Source: Algoriphagus marinus (GTDB lineage Bacteria; Bacteroidota; Bacteroidia; Cytophagales; Cyclobacteriaceae). From it: a stretch of DNA of 64,000 bases. Below are positions 37,608 to 47,151 of this stretch, in pieces. The stretch lies in assembly GCF_001936475.1 (NCBI RefSeq), contig NZ_MSPQ01000001.1:682001-746000 (forward strand), written 5' to 3'. How positions within the stretch are numbered: position 1 is the stretch's first letter; every line of letters begins with the position of its first letter. The notes beneath the pieces were generated by a model. It saw nothing but the letters and a program-made list of their open reading frames with translations. It searched no databases and had not been told where the DNA came from. The translations under genes were made by a program, and so were the position numbers.

Positions 37608-38510
37608 TTACCAAGGCAAAGGAACAACTGGAGAAAGAGTTAGGCGGATTTGTTGTTGCGGACCAAAAGCTTCAGGTGATGCAACATAATACCAATATTG
37701 CAAACTCATTTTAAAAGGCAACTTGCCAATACTAGTCACTTTAGTTGCACCCGTACCAATCGGAAATGTAAATTTATTACCTTTTGAGGCTTTGTGATTA
37801 TAAGACCAAGTTGGTGACCCCGTGATTTGCCAGGCATTTGGTAAAGTAACGGTATAAAAATATTGACCAGCAGTAATACTGGCAGATTCTCCTCCTTCTG
37901 TTGCAATCCATATATCATCACCCAAACTAGTAAAAATATCATTTGAGCTTGGGTCAATCTTATTCACATTCCATGAGTGATTTACCATAGCACCAAGAAC
38001 ACCCCATTTAAAAATTTGAGCAACCATGATTTCAGGTCCTAACAGAGTATAAGGAGATTTTAAGGCATTGTCTGTTGCCGTTCTAAAACTTCCAAATGCA
38101 CCAATGATACCAATAGTTTTTGATGGAAATGTTTTTCCCACCGCGATATCAGCACTGATATTTCCCAGATTGGCCCCGGCACTTTTAAAACCATTTGGCC
38201 CATATACCGGTTGCGAAAAATAAACAGGAATATTTGGTCTTATAAAAAGATTAGTTGTCTTGTTTAAAGGTACGGGAAGGCTAGGTTGAAAACTCATTGA
38301 AAAGCTGTTTTGGCTTCCCGCGCTGGGCAAAGTACCCTTGTAATGCATGTAATCAAAGTTAAAGTTCATGGTACCCAAGACGGTGTTGGGATTCGCCAAT
38401 TCTTTAGCCAATTCTGCAGCAGTTTTTCCAGTTTCCTCTTGAGCAAAACCAGGAAGTGAGCCTGCAAAAGAAATAAGCAATAGGAATAATTTTAAGTAGA
38501 AAGGTCGCAT
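37608..38510 (-). CDS. Outer-membrane transporter-like barrel protein
   Basis: The 300-residue protein starts at the ATG at 38510 with a signal peptide ending PGFAQ. The mature part (ELANPNTVLGTMNFNFDYMHY; SFQPSLPVPL; NLFIRPNIPVYF) matches a widespread Bacteroidota and proteobacterial outer-membrane family usually annotated 'transporter' or 'neuromedin U'. It ends in alternating strands and a terminal tryptophan. It is the distal intact gene of the island on the minus strand. Confidence 0.78.
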   Translation of the reverse strand: MRPFYLKLFLLLISFAGSLPGFAQEETGKTAAELAKELANPNTVLGTMNFNFDYMHYKGTLPSAGSQNSFSMSFQPSLPVPLNKTTNLFIRPNIPVYFSQPVYGPNGFKSAGANLGNISADIAVGKTFPSKTIGIIGAFGSFRTATDNALKSPYTLLGPEIMVAQIFKWGVLGAMVNHSWNVNKIDPSSNDIFTSLGDDIWIATEGGESASITAGQYFYTVTLPNAWQITGSPTWSYNHKASKGNKFTFPIGTGATKVTSIGKLPFKMSLQYWYYVASPEAFGPQQQIRLTLSPVVPLPW

Positions 38511-38659
38511 AGTAAAGATTTTAAATTGTTTTTTAAGCTTGAATAAATAGACAAACACAATGGCCTTTTTTTAAAAGGTATATTAGGTGATACCTAGAAG
38601 TTGTTCTGTCTTCATTGGTCTAACTAAGAATCAGATTTTTCTAGTCGCACTTTAATTTT

Positions 38660-39736
38660 TCACTCTTTATAGACCATTTCCACATCATCTATTATTAGGG
38701 TACTACCTATCGCTCCGGCAAAATTGGCACCGTCGAAACTGGAGGAAGCCACAAAAATGATATGCGTTGGTAGTACAAATGCAGCGGAATCGGAGCTAAC
38801 ATAAGCTTGGTTGACGGGTTTCATATAATCCGGGAGTGTGCCATCAAGTTCACCGTAAGTAAAGGGAATCTCTATGACAATCATATCTGACTGATTGTTG
38901 CTACTTCTAAACCAAGCTGTAGCCAAGCGCTCTGTTTTACCTCCTAATCTTATTTCCAAGAGCGCATAAATATCTAACATGTCGGGGTACCCTAATTCAT
39001 TACCCTGTTTATCCTTATTTACTTCACCAGCTTGGTACTTATATTTTAACCTCAGTTTCTCAGGTCTGCCACTAAAAGGAGTTCCAAAGTCTATGGCGGC
39101 CTGTGGATTAGAAGGGTCAATTTTATCCGAATCAAAAACACCTGTAAATATTGATCCAGTAGAAATGGGCGCACCAAATGTGCCTGCCAGCCTACCATTG
39201 TCCAATGTGATCATTTGTGCAGCGAGATTCCCATTTCCCAGATCAAATGGAACAGTAGCTAGTTTGTTCAAAATCTGTGTGCCAGGATTCCCAGTTCCCC
39301 ATATGGTTGATGCAGCATCCTTTCCGGGCTCAAAATAATCCGAACCCGTTTTATACCATTGATTCAGATCTCCATTATCTAGCTGAGGAGTTGCGGATGC
39401 AACAAATGATGTGATGGTCCAAGCGTGTAAACTTCCATCCTCCGCCGTTACAAGAATCTGTTGAGGTTCTCGTAAGTCAAGTATGTCGCCCACTTGCTTG
39501 TCTGCTGTGGCGAATGAAGAGAGGTCCAAGTTTTGAATTGAGATGTTAGAAAGATCAACTCCTGCAGGGATTTCAACTTCTACGGTAAATTCATTGGTAT
39601 TGATCACTGCATTGCTCGCCTGGTTGCTTACAACTATTGATTTGATATTCCCATAGTTTGATAAGCCAAAGAAATCTTCCTTGACACAGGAAGATAAAAC
39701 TATGGTCAAAAGGAACAGAATGATATATTTTTTCAT
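38660..39736 (-). CDS. PCMD-domain lipoprotein
   Basis: The 358-residue protein starts at the ATG at 39736, giving a lipoprotein signal with lipobox LSSC. It has an N-terminal Ig-like domain (about 25-115) and a C-terminal putative carbohydrate-metabolism (PCMD) domain with the LRLKYKYQAGE strand and a closing GSTLIIDDVEMVY strand. PCMD proteins are usually surface lipoproteins that bind glycans or peptides. Its start lies just 13 bp after the barrel gene's stop, so the two form a pair. Confidence 0.85.
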   Translation of the reverse strand: MKKYIILFLLTIVLSSCVKEDFFGLSNYGNIKSIVVSNQASNAVINTNEFTVEVEIPAGVDLSNISIQNLDLSSFATADKQVGDILDLREPQQILVTAEDGSLHAWTITSFVASATPQLDNGDLNQWYKTGSDYFEPGKDAASTIWGTGNPGTQILNKLATVPFDLGNGNLAAQMITLDNGRLAGTFGAPISTGSIFTGVFDSDKIDPSNPQAAIDFGTPFSGRPEKLRLKYKYQAGEVNKDKQGNELGYPDMLDIYALLEIRLGGKTERLATAWFRSSNNQSDMIVIEIPFTYGELDGTLPDYMKPVNQAYVSSDSAAFVLPTHIIFVASSSFDGANFAGAIGSTLIIDDVEMVYKE

Positions 39737-39749
39737 AATAGATTCTATT

Positions 39750-40541
39750 TTATCTTTTAGATCCAAAATAGTATGCCAGCCCAAGATTTAGGGAGAGGAG
39801 GTCAATATTGAAATCCACATTTTGCCGGATTTCCCTTGATTTTACCCCATCATTGACCTTTTGATCACGGACTTGAAGTTCATAGCCTACCACATTCAGC
39901 TGAATCTCAAAGGCAAAGTTTTCCATAGCAAAAAAAGTGATCCCAGGACTGATACCCACGCGAAAATTGAAATCCGAGGAATAGGTCTTATCTACCACAT
40001 CCAGGTCTTTAATAGTTCGTCTTAGTGTATTGCCAAAGCCAAAGGTCAACCCCACTTCCGTAAAAAAACTAAGGCGTTCATTGTCTGTCAGGGGCACAGA
40101 AGACCGGAAGTTTGGCGTAAATTCAATTCCCCTACTGATGGAATTTGACTGAAGGGTATCAGGTTCTCGAAAGACTTCTCCTGCAAATCTATTTTGGTAG
40201 TACTTGAAATTTATCCCGGCCATTCCATAGTTACCTGTATAATATCCTGCTCTCAGTAGGAGGTCATAGTTGAGCCGGTCGCCGTCGATGATGTTTTCAA
40301 AGAGTCCGATAGTATTGGTCGATTGCTTGTCTTCCAAGCCAAATGCCATTCCTATGTAAATGTTTCTCTTTTTAAAAGGATGAAAATCCTTGTTGTAATA
40401 ACTGGACATCAATTCATAGGGGGAAGAGTCGTCCTTTTTATCATTCTCTTGGGCCAAGGAGTAGTGAGATAAAAAAAACACCAATACCACGACCACAGAG
40501 AGAGTCTTACGCCGAATGGGAAATATGAAATTGTAATTCAT
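39750..40541 (-). CDS. Outer-membrane beta-barrel protein
   Basis: The 263-residue protein has a signal peptide ending YSLAQ and 8-10 amphipathic strands, including NIYIGMAFGLED, LLLRAGYYTGNYG, SFFTEVGLTFGFG and LLSLNLGLAYYFGSKR. It likely partners the PCMD lipoprotein encoded directly downstream. Function unknown. Confidence 0.78.
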   Translation of the reverse strand: MNYNFIFPIRRKTLSVVVVLVFFLSHYSLAQENDKKDDSSPYELMSSYYNKDFHPFKKRNIYIGMAFGLEDKQSTNTIGLFENIIDGDRLNYDLLLRAGYYTGNYGMAGINFKYYQNRFAGEVFREPDTLQSNSISRGIEFTPNFRSSVPLTDNERLSFFTEVGLTFGFGNTLRRTIKDLDVVDKTYSSDFNFRVGISPGITFFAMENFAFEIQLNVVGYELQVRDQKVNDGVKSREIRQNVDFNIDLLSLNLGLAYYFGSKR

Positions 40542-40710
40542 ATATTTTTAAGAATTTTAGTTGATACCATCAATTAAATAAATGACCGATTGTCAGCCAT
40601 GTAAATGGCTTTTCTTCTAAGAGTATATTATATCTGATAATAAATTCCATGTTTGAAAGCACCGATTATTAAGGAAACCACATTTAATTGATCAGTGGCA
40701 GAATGTCCGA

Positions 40711-41007
40711 TCAAGACTGCATATGGCTGCCTAGAATAAAATCTTTGTTCAGAAACTGCGGTGTTAATATATCAACACCAATTTCGAAACCTGCACCCTG
40801 AATGCCATCGAAACAGCCTCTGTAAGTATTAGCTGGAATAATGTAGCTATTGGGTTCCCAACGTAATTCTACTTTGTATTTAGGTTTCGAATAGGCCTTT
40901 CCCTCGGTTCCAAAAGGTTCTGACTCATTTATTATTTTAAATTCGTTCGATTCTGATTTTCCATTTGGAACATCACTTTCTTTACAGGCACTGGTAAGGG
41001 CTGCCAT
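40711..41007 (-). CDS. Small probable lipoprotein coupled to the porin gene
   Basis: The 98-residue product begins MAALTSACKESD. Its ATG overlaps the stop of the DcaP-like porin gene by 1 bp (TAATG), suggesting coupling. LTSAC resembles a lipobox but only seven residues precede the cysteine. In-frame codons upstream would add a hydrophobic IWDTAILMAALTSAC segment, so a non-ATG start or a damaged signal peptide is possible. The mature region has no recognised domain. Confidence 0.5.
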   Translation of the reverse strand: MAALTSACKESDVPNGKSESNEFKIINESEPFGTEGKAYSKPKYKVELRWEPNSYIIPANTYRGCFDGIQGAGFEIGVDILTPQFLNKDFILGSHMQS

Positions 41008-42302
41008 TAAAATAGCTGTATCCCAAATTGAAAACGGTTATTATTGAATTTTCCCCCGTTGAAATTTTCCTTGGCTGAGTATATCCATTCCACACCAATA
41101 TTTACATATTTATTAACCCTGTAAAACGTATTAATAAAAGCGAAGGTGCTTGATTTTATATGTGGATTAGGATTATTGGGAATTTCATCACCGACAAACA
41201 TTCCATATGCGAAATTACTCCTGAATTTTTCGTTCCATTCATGGCGGTATGCACCAAAACCACCATGTTGGTTTTGCAATTCAGTTCGAATTCCATCGAA
41301 GTATCCTGTATTGCTATCCGCTCCCAATAGATAATTTGAGGCTCCTGAACCATACAGGCCTGAAAGCGTAAGCTTGTTAGCGTCATTTGGGTTAATTATG
41401 ATCGTTGCGTTGCTTAAATAACCAGTTGCAAGATTTTGAGAATCATCTGTTAAATCAGCAAAAGACATGGGGCGAACCATTCCCATGATGCTAAAATGAA
41501 ATATAGATGAAGGGTCAATGCTCAGTGATCCAATAAAATGAGGGTATTTATTCAATGGAGTCATATTAACTCCTTTTAGATCTGAATTTCCGGGATCTTC
41601 CATAGAAACCGACAATGCAAGTGTTTTTGAGATTGGGGTGCTAAACCGAATTTGTCCTTGGCGTATAAAGGGAAGTCCACTAATCGTGGGTTCAACCAAA
41701 CCTTCAGGAATCGCAAGCAAATCCATCACAAGACTCCAGTACTGCCCCATTAATAGTTTTTGACCCTTTTTATTACTCAGTTGTAAATAAGCATGTCGTA
41801 AGGAGAATCCCGATTCTCCCCTGAAGTTCATCTCGATATAACCCCGCATTTGTATATTCTTTATGGTAGACCTTCCGTCAAAATATAAGCGCGATGTTTT
41901 GGCGCCCATATAAGTCTGACCTTTATAAATATTTTCGGGAGCGAATGTGCCGGGAAGAAGGATTTCGTTTTTTACATTATATCTGGTATCGTATAATGCA
42001 ACGGCCTTAATAAATCCTCCAATGGCCAGCGAAACATCTGTGCTGGGGAGTCTAATGGCACCCGGGAAATCACCTTTTCTAATAGCCGCTTCGTTTAAAT
42101 CTCCTATGTTATCGCGTATCGGTGTAATGGAATCAAGCTTTTGCGCATTTAGATTTGTAAAAGCAAACAAACAGACGAGTAAGGCAATTAAGCGGTACGA
42201 GAGGCTGGAATCCTTTGTTATTATTAATGAAGACTGAATATGTCCTCCCTGTGTCGAAGGGATTGACGTATTCAGTATTCTTTTAATCCAGGTAGATCTC
42301 AT
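41007..42302 (-). CDS. DcaP-like outer-membrane porin
   Basis: The product has the DcaP/porin-superfamily pattern: a short helical region after the signal, VSLAIGGFIKAVALYDTRYN, TSRLYFDGRST, and RQGQIRFSTPISKTLALSVS, ending in FQFGIQLF with a terminal aromatic. DcaP channels favour negatively charged or dicarboxylate-like solutes. The ATG gives 431 residues with about 33 residues before the hydrophobic signal core (LIALLVCLFAF), so the real start may be an internal non-ATG codon. It begins 18 bp after the amidohydrolase stop and is probably cotranscribed. Confidence 0.82.
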   Translation of the reverse strand: MRSTWIKRILNTSIPSTQGGHIQSSLIITKDSSLSYRLIALLVCLFAFTNLNAQKLDSITPIRDNIGDLNEAAIRKGDFPGAIRLPSTDVSLAIGGFIKAVALYDTRYNVKNEILLPGTFAPENIYKGQTYMGAKTSRLYFDGRSTIKNIQMRGYIEMNFRGESGFSLRHAYLQLSNKKGQKLLMGQYWSLVMDLLAIPEGLVEPTISGLPFIRQGQIRFSTPISKTLALSVSMEDPGNSDLKGVNMTPLNKYPHFIGSLSIDPSSIFHFSIMGMVRPMSFADLTDDSQNLATGYLSNATIIINPNDANKLTLSGLYGSGASNYLLGADSNTGYFDGIRTELQNQHGGFGAYRHEWNEKFRSNFAYGMFVGDEIPNNPNPHIKSSTFAFINTFYRVNKYVNIGVEWIYSAKENFNGGKFNNNRFQFGIQLF

Positions 42303-42319
42303 TATTTGGGACGACTTAT

Positions 42320-43669
42320 TTATAAAGTATTCTTGTATATTTTACCGTCTTTCATGACCAGCGGGATGTTCTTTCCATCTTCACCTAGGATCGAGACGTC
42401 TTTTAAAGGATCTCCATCCACCAACAGGATATCGGCATAGGCACCTTGCTTAATTACACCCAGCGGTCCTTCCTTGTAGGGATGCCCTGGTCCGCTCAAT
42501 TCAAAGTACTTGGCGTTGTTGGAAGTCGCCATACGAAGGATCTCAACATCGCTGTAAAGGTTTTTAAACCGGGCAAGAAGATCGCCCTGCTGACCGTTGG
42601 TCTTCGGTGAAAAGAGAAGGTCTGTTCCGAAGGCCATATTCAGGTTATACTTTTTAACAAGTTTCATTGTCTTATCAAAACCGTCTACGACCTGCATAAA
42701 CTTTGCATAGCGACCTGGGTCTAATGTCTCTGCACCCGGAATATCTTTGTAAAACGGCTGGATACACAGCCAGGCGCCCTTCTCCGCCATGAGTTTTGCA
42801 CTTTCTTCACTCATCAGGTGTCCATGCTCAATACCCTTAACGCCGGCGTTCAATGCCCGGGCGATTCCTTTTTCGTTGTAAATATGCACGGTAACGTAGG
42901 TGCCCCAGTCAGACGCCGCATCCACGATAGCCTTAAGTTCTTCAGCAGTATATTCATTGACATACAGTTGATCATACAGACTTGACACACCCCCGCCTGC
43001 CATAACTTTAATCTGAGTCGCCCCTTGCTTCAGGTTGTAGCGTGTGGCCGCGAGAACTTCATCCACCCCGTCGGCCACCCGGGAGATCCCAAGCTGCTCA
43101 AATCGTGGTGGCGCCGCTCCGAAGGCACGCGGACCGTCATACACATGGCTGAAATCACCATGCCCTGATGTCTGGGAGATCAATGCCCCACTGGGGAAAA
43201 TTCGCGGCCCCTCAAGTAATCCTTCATCAATGGCTTTCTTGATACCAAAAACCGGCCCGCCTACATCACGAACAGTGGTAAAACCCCGCATCAGCGTGTT
43301 TTCCGCGCCGACAATCGCGCGAGCATGTAGATAGTCCGCTTCTTCCGATTGACCTTCCTCTAACGTAATAGAAGAGAGCAGCGTATGCCAGTGAGCGTCA
43401 ATCAACCCTGGCATCAGCGTGCGTCCGCCACCGTCAATGATGGTATTTCCATCAATTTGTGCAATAAATAACGGCTCTTTGGATATTTGTTTGATAAGGT
43501 TTCCCTCAACCAAAACATCCGCTTTTTCCAGCTTATCGCTTATTCCATCCCATACATTCACATTGGTGATTAATGTGTAATTGGGTGATGGTTTATCTTG
43601 TGCAAATACATTAGTATTCAATAATACTAATGCTACAAGAATACCGAAAATTGATTTCATTTTTTTCAT
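42320..43669 (-). CDS. Secreted imidazolonepropionase/Xaa-Pro-type amidohydrolase 2 (chimeric)
   Basis: The 449-residue binuclear metal hydrolase has a signal peptide ending NVFAQ, the HxH motif (HWH, 93-95), the carbamylated lysine in GATQIKVM (Lys221), histidines at about 262 and 282, and the catalytic aspartate in FGTDLLF (Asp350). The family includes prolidase-like and ochratoxin-type amide hydrolases. The first ~60 and last ~10 residues are nearly the same as in the paralogue at 43944, also at DNA level. The centre (about 42400-43480) is clearly GC-richer and more divergent, suggesting a mosaic gene. Confidence 0.87.
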   Translation of the reverse strand: MKKMKSIFGILVALVLLNTNVFAQDKPSPNYTLITNVNVWDGISDKLEKADVLVEGNLIKQISKEPLFIAQIDGNTIIDGGGRTLMPGLIDAHWHTLLSSITLEEGQSEEADYLHARAIVGAENTLMRGFTTVRDVGGPVFGIKKAIDEGLLEGPRIFPSGALISQTSGHGDFSHVYDGPRAFGAAPPRFEQLGISRVADGVDEVLAATRYNLKQGATQIKVMAGGGVSSLYDQLYVNEYTAEELKAIVDAASDWGTYVTVHIYNEKGIARALNAGVKGIEHGHLMSEESAKLMAEKGAWLCIQPFYKDIPGAETLDPGRYAKFMQVVDGFDKTMKLVKKYNLNMAFGTDLLFSPKTNGQQGDLLARFKNLYSDVEILRMATSNNAKYFELSGPGHPYKEGPLGVIKQGAYADILLVDGDPLKDVSILGEDGKNIPLVMKDGKIYKNTL

Positions 43670-43762
43670 GGGTTATTAGCTAAAATAAAAATAATATTAA
43701 TGTCATTTTGTGGCTACGGTTTGTCCTTTTTCATATTTGATTATTTTTTGTTTTTATGTAGA

Positions 43763-43891
43763 GTACCTTTACTAACAAAATTATACTTACCATAAATACG
43801 AAATACACCAATAGTGCTAACATCATATTTAATTGCTGATTATAACTCACAAATAATGGGAGTTATAATCAGCATTAACAATAAAACAGTT
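43763..43891 (-). pseudogene. Remnant of a second OprB-like porin gene
   Basis: This intergenic stretch aligns with 46399-46528 inside the intact OprB gene, same orientation. Both share TTATACTTACCATAAATACG and AGTTATAATCAGCATTA blocks, with small indels between them. Frame is lost. It shows that an OprB copy once stood between the two amidohydrolase genes. The rest of 43670-43943 holds nothing else I recognise. Confidence 0.75.
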
Positions 43892-43943
43892 TGTTGCTTT
43901 AATTTGCAATATAGATCTGTCTAACTATTTTAGAACGACTCAC

Positions 43944-45344
43944 TTACAAAGTATTCTTATATACTTTGCCATCTTTCATGATCAGCTTCATTCCTGGGAT
44001 ATCATCACCAGCACGTCCAGGTGCATCAAACCATTTTTCATTAGCGCCAATTAGTGTTAAGTCTTCTAATGGATTTCCGTCTACAATAAGAAGATCTGCA
44101 TAAGCTCCAGCTTTTACTAAGCCTAAACTACCTTCAAAATATGGGTCTAGAACTTCTCCTGCAAGTTTTACTATTTCACCATTTACAGAAGTCAGCGATT
44201 TTAATGTAAATAAATTACCAAAGAGCTGTCCACTTAAATAAATGGAATAGTCAGCTTGCGTTATGCCGTTTTGAAGATCGCCAATCGCATCCGTATTGAA
44301 TCCCATTTTTGGTTGATATTTATTTACATTTTCAACAAAGTCTTTAGTCGCTATTTTCGCAGACTCATATTTTTTCTTAGACATTGGACTTGTGCGTATA
44401 TAATCCAGTTGATCAATGAGAGGAGAGAAAGACGTCACGTTTGTGGTCATATATGCTCCCTTTTCTACCATTTTTTTCGCAACATCTTCATCAAACATTA
44501 AGCAATGCTCTATAGTCTTTACTCCATTATCTAAGCACCTCATAATTGCTGTCTTGGAGTACGCATGAGACATTACATAAGAACCATAAGCCTCTGCTAC
44601 TTCAACAGCAGCTTGTATGTCTTCTGCAGAGAACGCATTTAATTGCCAAGGGTCAAATTGTGAAGCAATTCCACCACTAGACATTATTTTAATTTGAGTT
44701 GCTCCTTGCATATAGTTTTGGCGAGCTGCTGTTTTAATCGCTTCCGGACTATCAGTCGTATAACTCATGCCATTGCGAGCGGCCGAAGAATGGCCCCCAA
44801 AAAAAGTTTCGTTAGGCGTTGTATAATTTCTAAAATCTGCGTGAGAACCAGTTGGGCCAATTATAGCACCAGAAGGATAAATTCTTGGTCCATTTACTAT
44901 ACCTGCATCTATACTTTTCTTTAGCCCAGCACCCATTCCTCCTGCATCTCTCCAAGTCGTAAATCCTGACATTAAAGCAGCTTCAGCTTTTACCGCTCCT
45001 CTAATCGCTAATTCATCGTAGCCTTTATTATTTTCAATATCCGCTAGAGTGGAGCCATTCAAGTATAAATGGCCGTGCCCCTCAATTAAGCCAGGCATTA
45101 CTGTGCCGCCCTTACCGTCAATTACAGTTGCACCTTTAGGTGCTGTAATTCCGGTCTTAACCTCTTTAATTAGGTTGTTTTCAATTAATACGTCTGCTTT
45201 TACTAGCTTATCACTTGTTCCATCCCATACATTCACATTGGTGATTAATTTGTAACTGGGTGCTGCTTTTTCTTGTGCAAATACATTACTATTCAGTAAT
45301 ACCAATGCTACAAGAAGACCGAAAATTGATTTCATTCTTTTCAT
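43944..45344 (-). CDS. Secreted imidazolonepropionase/Xaa-Pro-type amidohydrolase 1
   Basis: The 466-residue amidohydrolase has a signal peptide ending NVFAQ, HxH metal motif HGH (90-92), lysine in GATQIKIM (Lys219), histidines 260 (VMSHAYS) and 280 (IEHCLMF), and catalytic aspartate in FNTDAIGD (Asp352), so the binuclear site looks complete. It is paralogous to the next gene downstream. Codon use and AT content match the surrounding genes. It lies 150 bp after the OprB-like porin, which suggests the porin imports its substrate or product. Confidence 0.88.
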   Translation of the reverse strand: MKRMKSIFGLLVALVLLNSNVFAQEKAAPSYKLITNVNVWDGTSDKLVKADVLIENNLIKEVKTGITAPKGATVIDGKGGTVMPGLIEGHGHLYLNGSTLADIENNKGYDELAIRGAVKAEAALMSGFTTWRDAGGMGAGLKKSIDAGIVNGPRIYPSGAIIGPTGSHADFRNYTTPNETFFGGHSSAARNGMSYTTDSPEAIKTAARQNYMQGATQIKIMSSGGIASQFDPWQLNAFSAEDIQAAVEVAEAYGSYVMSHAYSKTAIMRCLDNGVKTIEHCLMFDEDVAKKMVEKGAYMTTNVTSFSPLIDQLDYIRTSPMSKKKYESAKIATKDFVENVNKYQPKMGFNTDAIGDLQNGITQADYSIYLSGQLFGNLFTLKSLTSVNGEIVKLAGEVLDPYFEGSLGLVKAGAYADLLIVDGNPLEDLTLIGANEKWFDAPGRAGDDIPGMKLIMKDGKVYKNTL

Positions 45345-45494
45345 AGTAAATTGTTTTTGGTTAATGTAAAATTTGTGTTAATGTCATTTTTTTGTTACGT
45401 TATTTTTTTTATTTTTTGCTTTTTGTAATCATTTTTATCAAATTATTATATTGTTTATTATACCTTGATTTTTACAATAATTATTTTAGTGTGT

Positions 45495-46751
45495 TTATAT
45501 ATTAATTCGTGCACGTGCTCCAAAAATTGTTGTGAAGTTTGCATTAGGATTCAATGCTGGATTTAACATGAATTGTAGGTTTGGTGAGAATTCAACATGA
45601 TGTGCCACCTGTATTTTATAGAATATTTCAGAGAGGTATTGATCTTTCAAGCCAGGGCCAAATAGACCTTCATTTGGTCGGTTCCAGTTTAATCCTAATC
45701 CAAATACGTTGGATCCTATTACATTATAACCAATTCCTGTACTGACTGAGGCTGTAAAAAAACTGCCACCATCATTTGCCCAGCCCCCTCTAAGGAATGG
45801 AAATAATTTATTACCTAATTCCCAGCTAATAGAGCCTGAAAGCCCCCAACCACTAGGAGCACTTGCTGTCTCGTCTACTTGCCATAAGGTTATATGTACG
45901 TTTTGTAAAATAGGCATTTCGGAATTCGGTGTAAAACCAACTTCAAAAGTTTTGAGGGTTTCAAATTTGGTAAAGAACGTATCAAAGCTTTTATAAAATT
46001 CTTTGGCACTACCATTAGCATCAATTAAACCTCCTATAACATAAATATTATCAGTTAACCATGCGCTAACCATTAAGCCCAATGCACCATCAGGGTATGA
46101 ACCACCGGTAGTACTGGAACCTGTTGCAAAGGATAGATTGTTAAAACTACTCCAAGGGCTAGCCAATACAAAAATATCAGTCCAATCAGTCACATCCAGA
46201 AATCCAGCATAAGCAACAATATTAGCCTTAGCAAATGTTTGTCTCCAATATAGATTACCAACACGCCACCTGTCATTATTATAAACAGATTGCATAAGAC
46301 CAGCATAACCTACTCCTTCCAACCCCCATTCACGTATTGGTAGGTCGGTGTATTTATGTCTATTTTCAACTTTAAATACTAAACCGCCCTCATGTGAAGT
46401 ACCTCTCCCAACAAGGTTATACTTACCATAAATACGAAACACACCACTAGCACCAACATTATCTCCAATTGCTTCAGTAGCTGCCATTAGTTGTGAGTTA
46501 TAATCAGCATTAATAATAAAACCAGTTTTTTTATAAAACCTTTTTTTCAATTGGTCTAAACTGTCTAACCCAGACCCTATATAAAATAATCCTTTTGTAG
46601 TGTTGTCTTTATTCATCTGCTGACTCACAGAGTTTGGACCTGAAAGATCTCTTACAAGAATAGTGTCTTTCTTTATATCTTGCCCATAGACAGAATAACT
46701 AAGCGCCACTGTAAAAAGGAATACTAGTAAACCTTTCTTTTCGCTTTTCAT
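45495..46751 (-). CDS. OprB-like carbohydrate-selective porin
   Basis: The product (about 418 residues from the ATG at 46751; 428 from 46781) has a signal peptide ending YSVYG and OprB features: KTGFIINADYNSQLM, GRGTSHEGGLVFKVENRH, and a C-terminal barrel with FTTIFGARARINI. OprB porins pass sugars and other small polar solutes. It starts the structural genes of the island, downstream of the regulator and an 85-residue protein. Confidence 0.85.
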   Translation of the reverse strand: MKSEKKGLLVFLFTVALSYSVYGQDIKKDTILVRDLSGPNSVSQQMNKDNTTKGLFYIGSGLDSLDQLKKRFYKKTGFIINADYNSQLMAATEAIGDNVGASGVFRIYGKYNLVGRGTSHEGGLVFKVENRHKYTDLPIREWGLEGVGYAGLMQSVYNNDRWRVGNLYWRQTFAKANIVAYAGFLDVTDWTDIFVLASPWSSFNNLSFATGSSTTGGSYPDGALGLMVSAWLTDNIYVIGGLIDANGSAKEFYKSFDTFFTKFETLKTFEVGFTPNSEMPILQNVHITLWQVDETASAPSGWGLSGSISWELGNKLFPFLRGGWANDGGSFFTASVSTGIGYNVIGSNVFGLGLNWNRPNEGLFGPGLKDQYLSEIFYKIQVAHHVEFSPNLQFMLNPALNPNANFTTIFGARARINI

Positions 46752-46893
46752 ACTTTTAAATTTATATAACAATATTTTCATACATTTTCCCTTCTTTTCT
46801 AATAAGCATTAAGTTCTCTTTATTTGTGAACTGCCAATTGATTTTTCTATTCTTATTATATATTGAGATTTAATTCTCTTTTATTATTAAGTG

Positions 46894-47151
46894 TTAATCA
46901 GTTTCTAAAATGCGTACCGATAGTATTTCGTGACGGATGTCATTTAAGGCATTAAGAATACCCAGAAGAGCGGATTGGTCCGGAAAACATCCAATGAGAT
47001 TGATTTCATCATTTCCAGGATGCTTTTGAATTTGCATATCACCGACTATGGCTAAAAGTGACGTTGTAACTTTTCCGGAAATCTTGATCTGATAGACAGA
47101 GGATTCATGGGGTACAATTTTCCTATAGTCAGTTTGTTCGTCCCTTTTCAT
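46894..47151 (-). CDS. Small MalT-neighbour family protein (85 aa)
   Basis: The 85-residue protein has the pattern YQIKISGKV at about 20-28 and a C-terminal PDQSALLGILNALNDIRHEILSV-like helix-strand segment. This resembles a family of small proteins with a DQAALHGLL...LLSV signature. From memory these often sit beside MalT-like LuxR regulators. No catalytic motif is visible. A role as a ligand-binding or regulator-modulating partner is inference. Confidence 0.65.
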   Translation of the reverse strand: MKRDEQTDYRKIVPHESSVYQIKISGKVTTSLLAIVGDMQIQKHPGNDEINLIGCFPDQSALLGILNALNDIRHEILSVRILETD

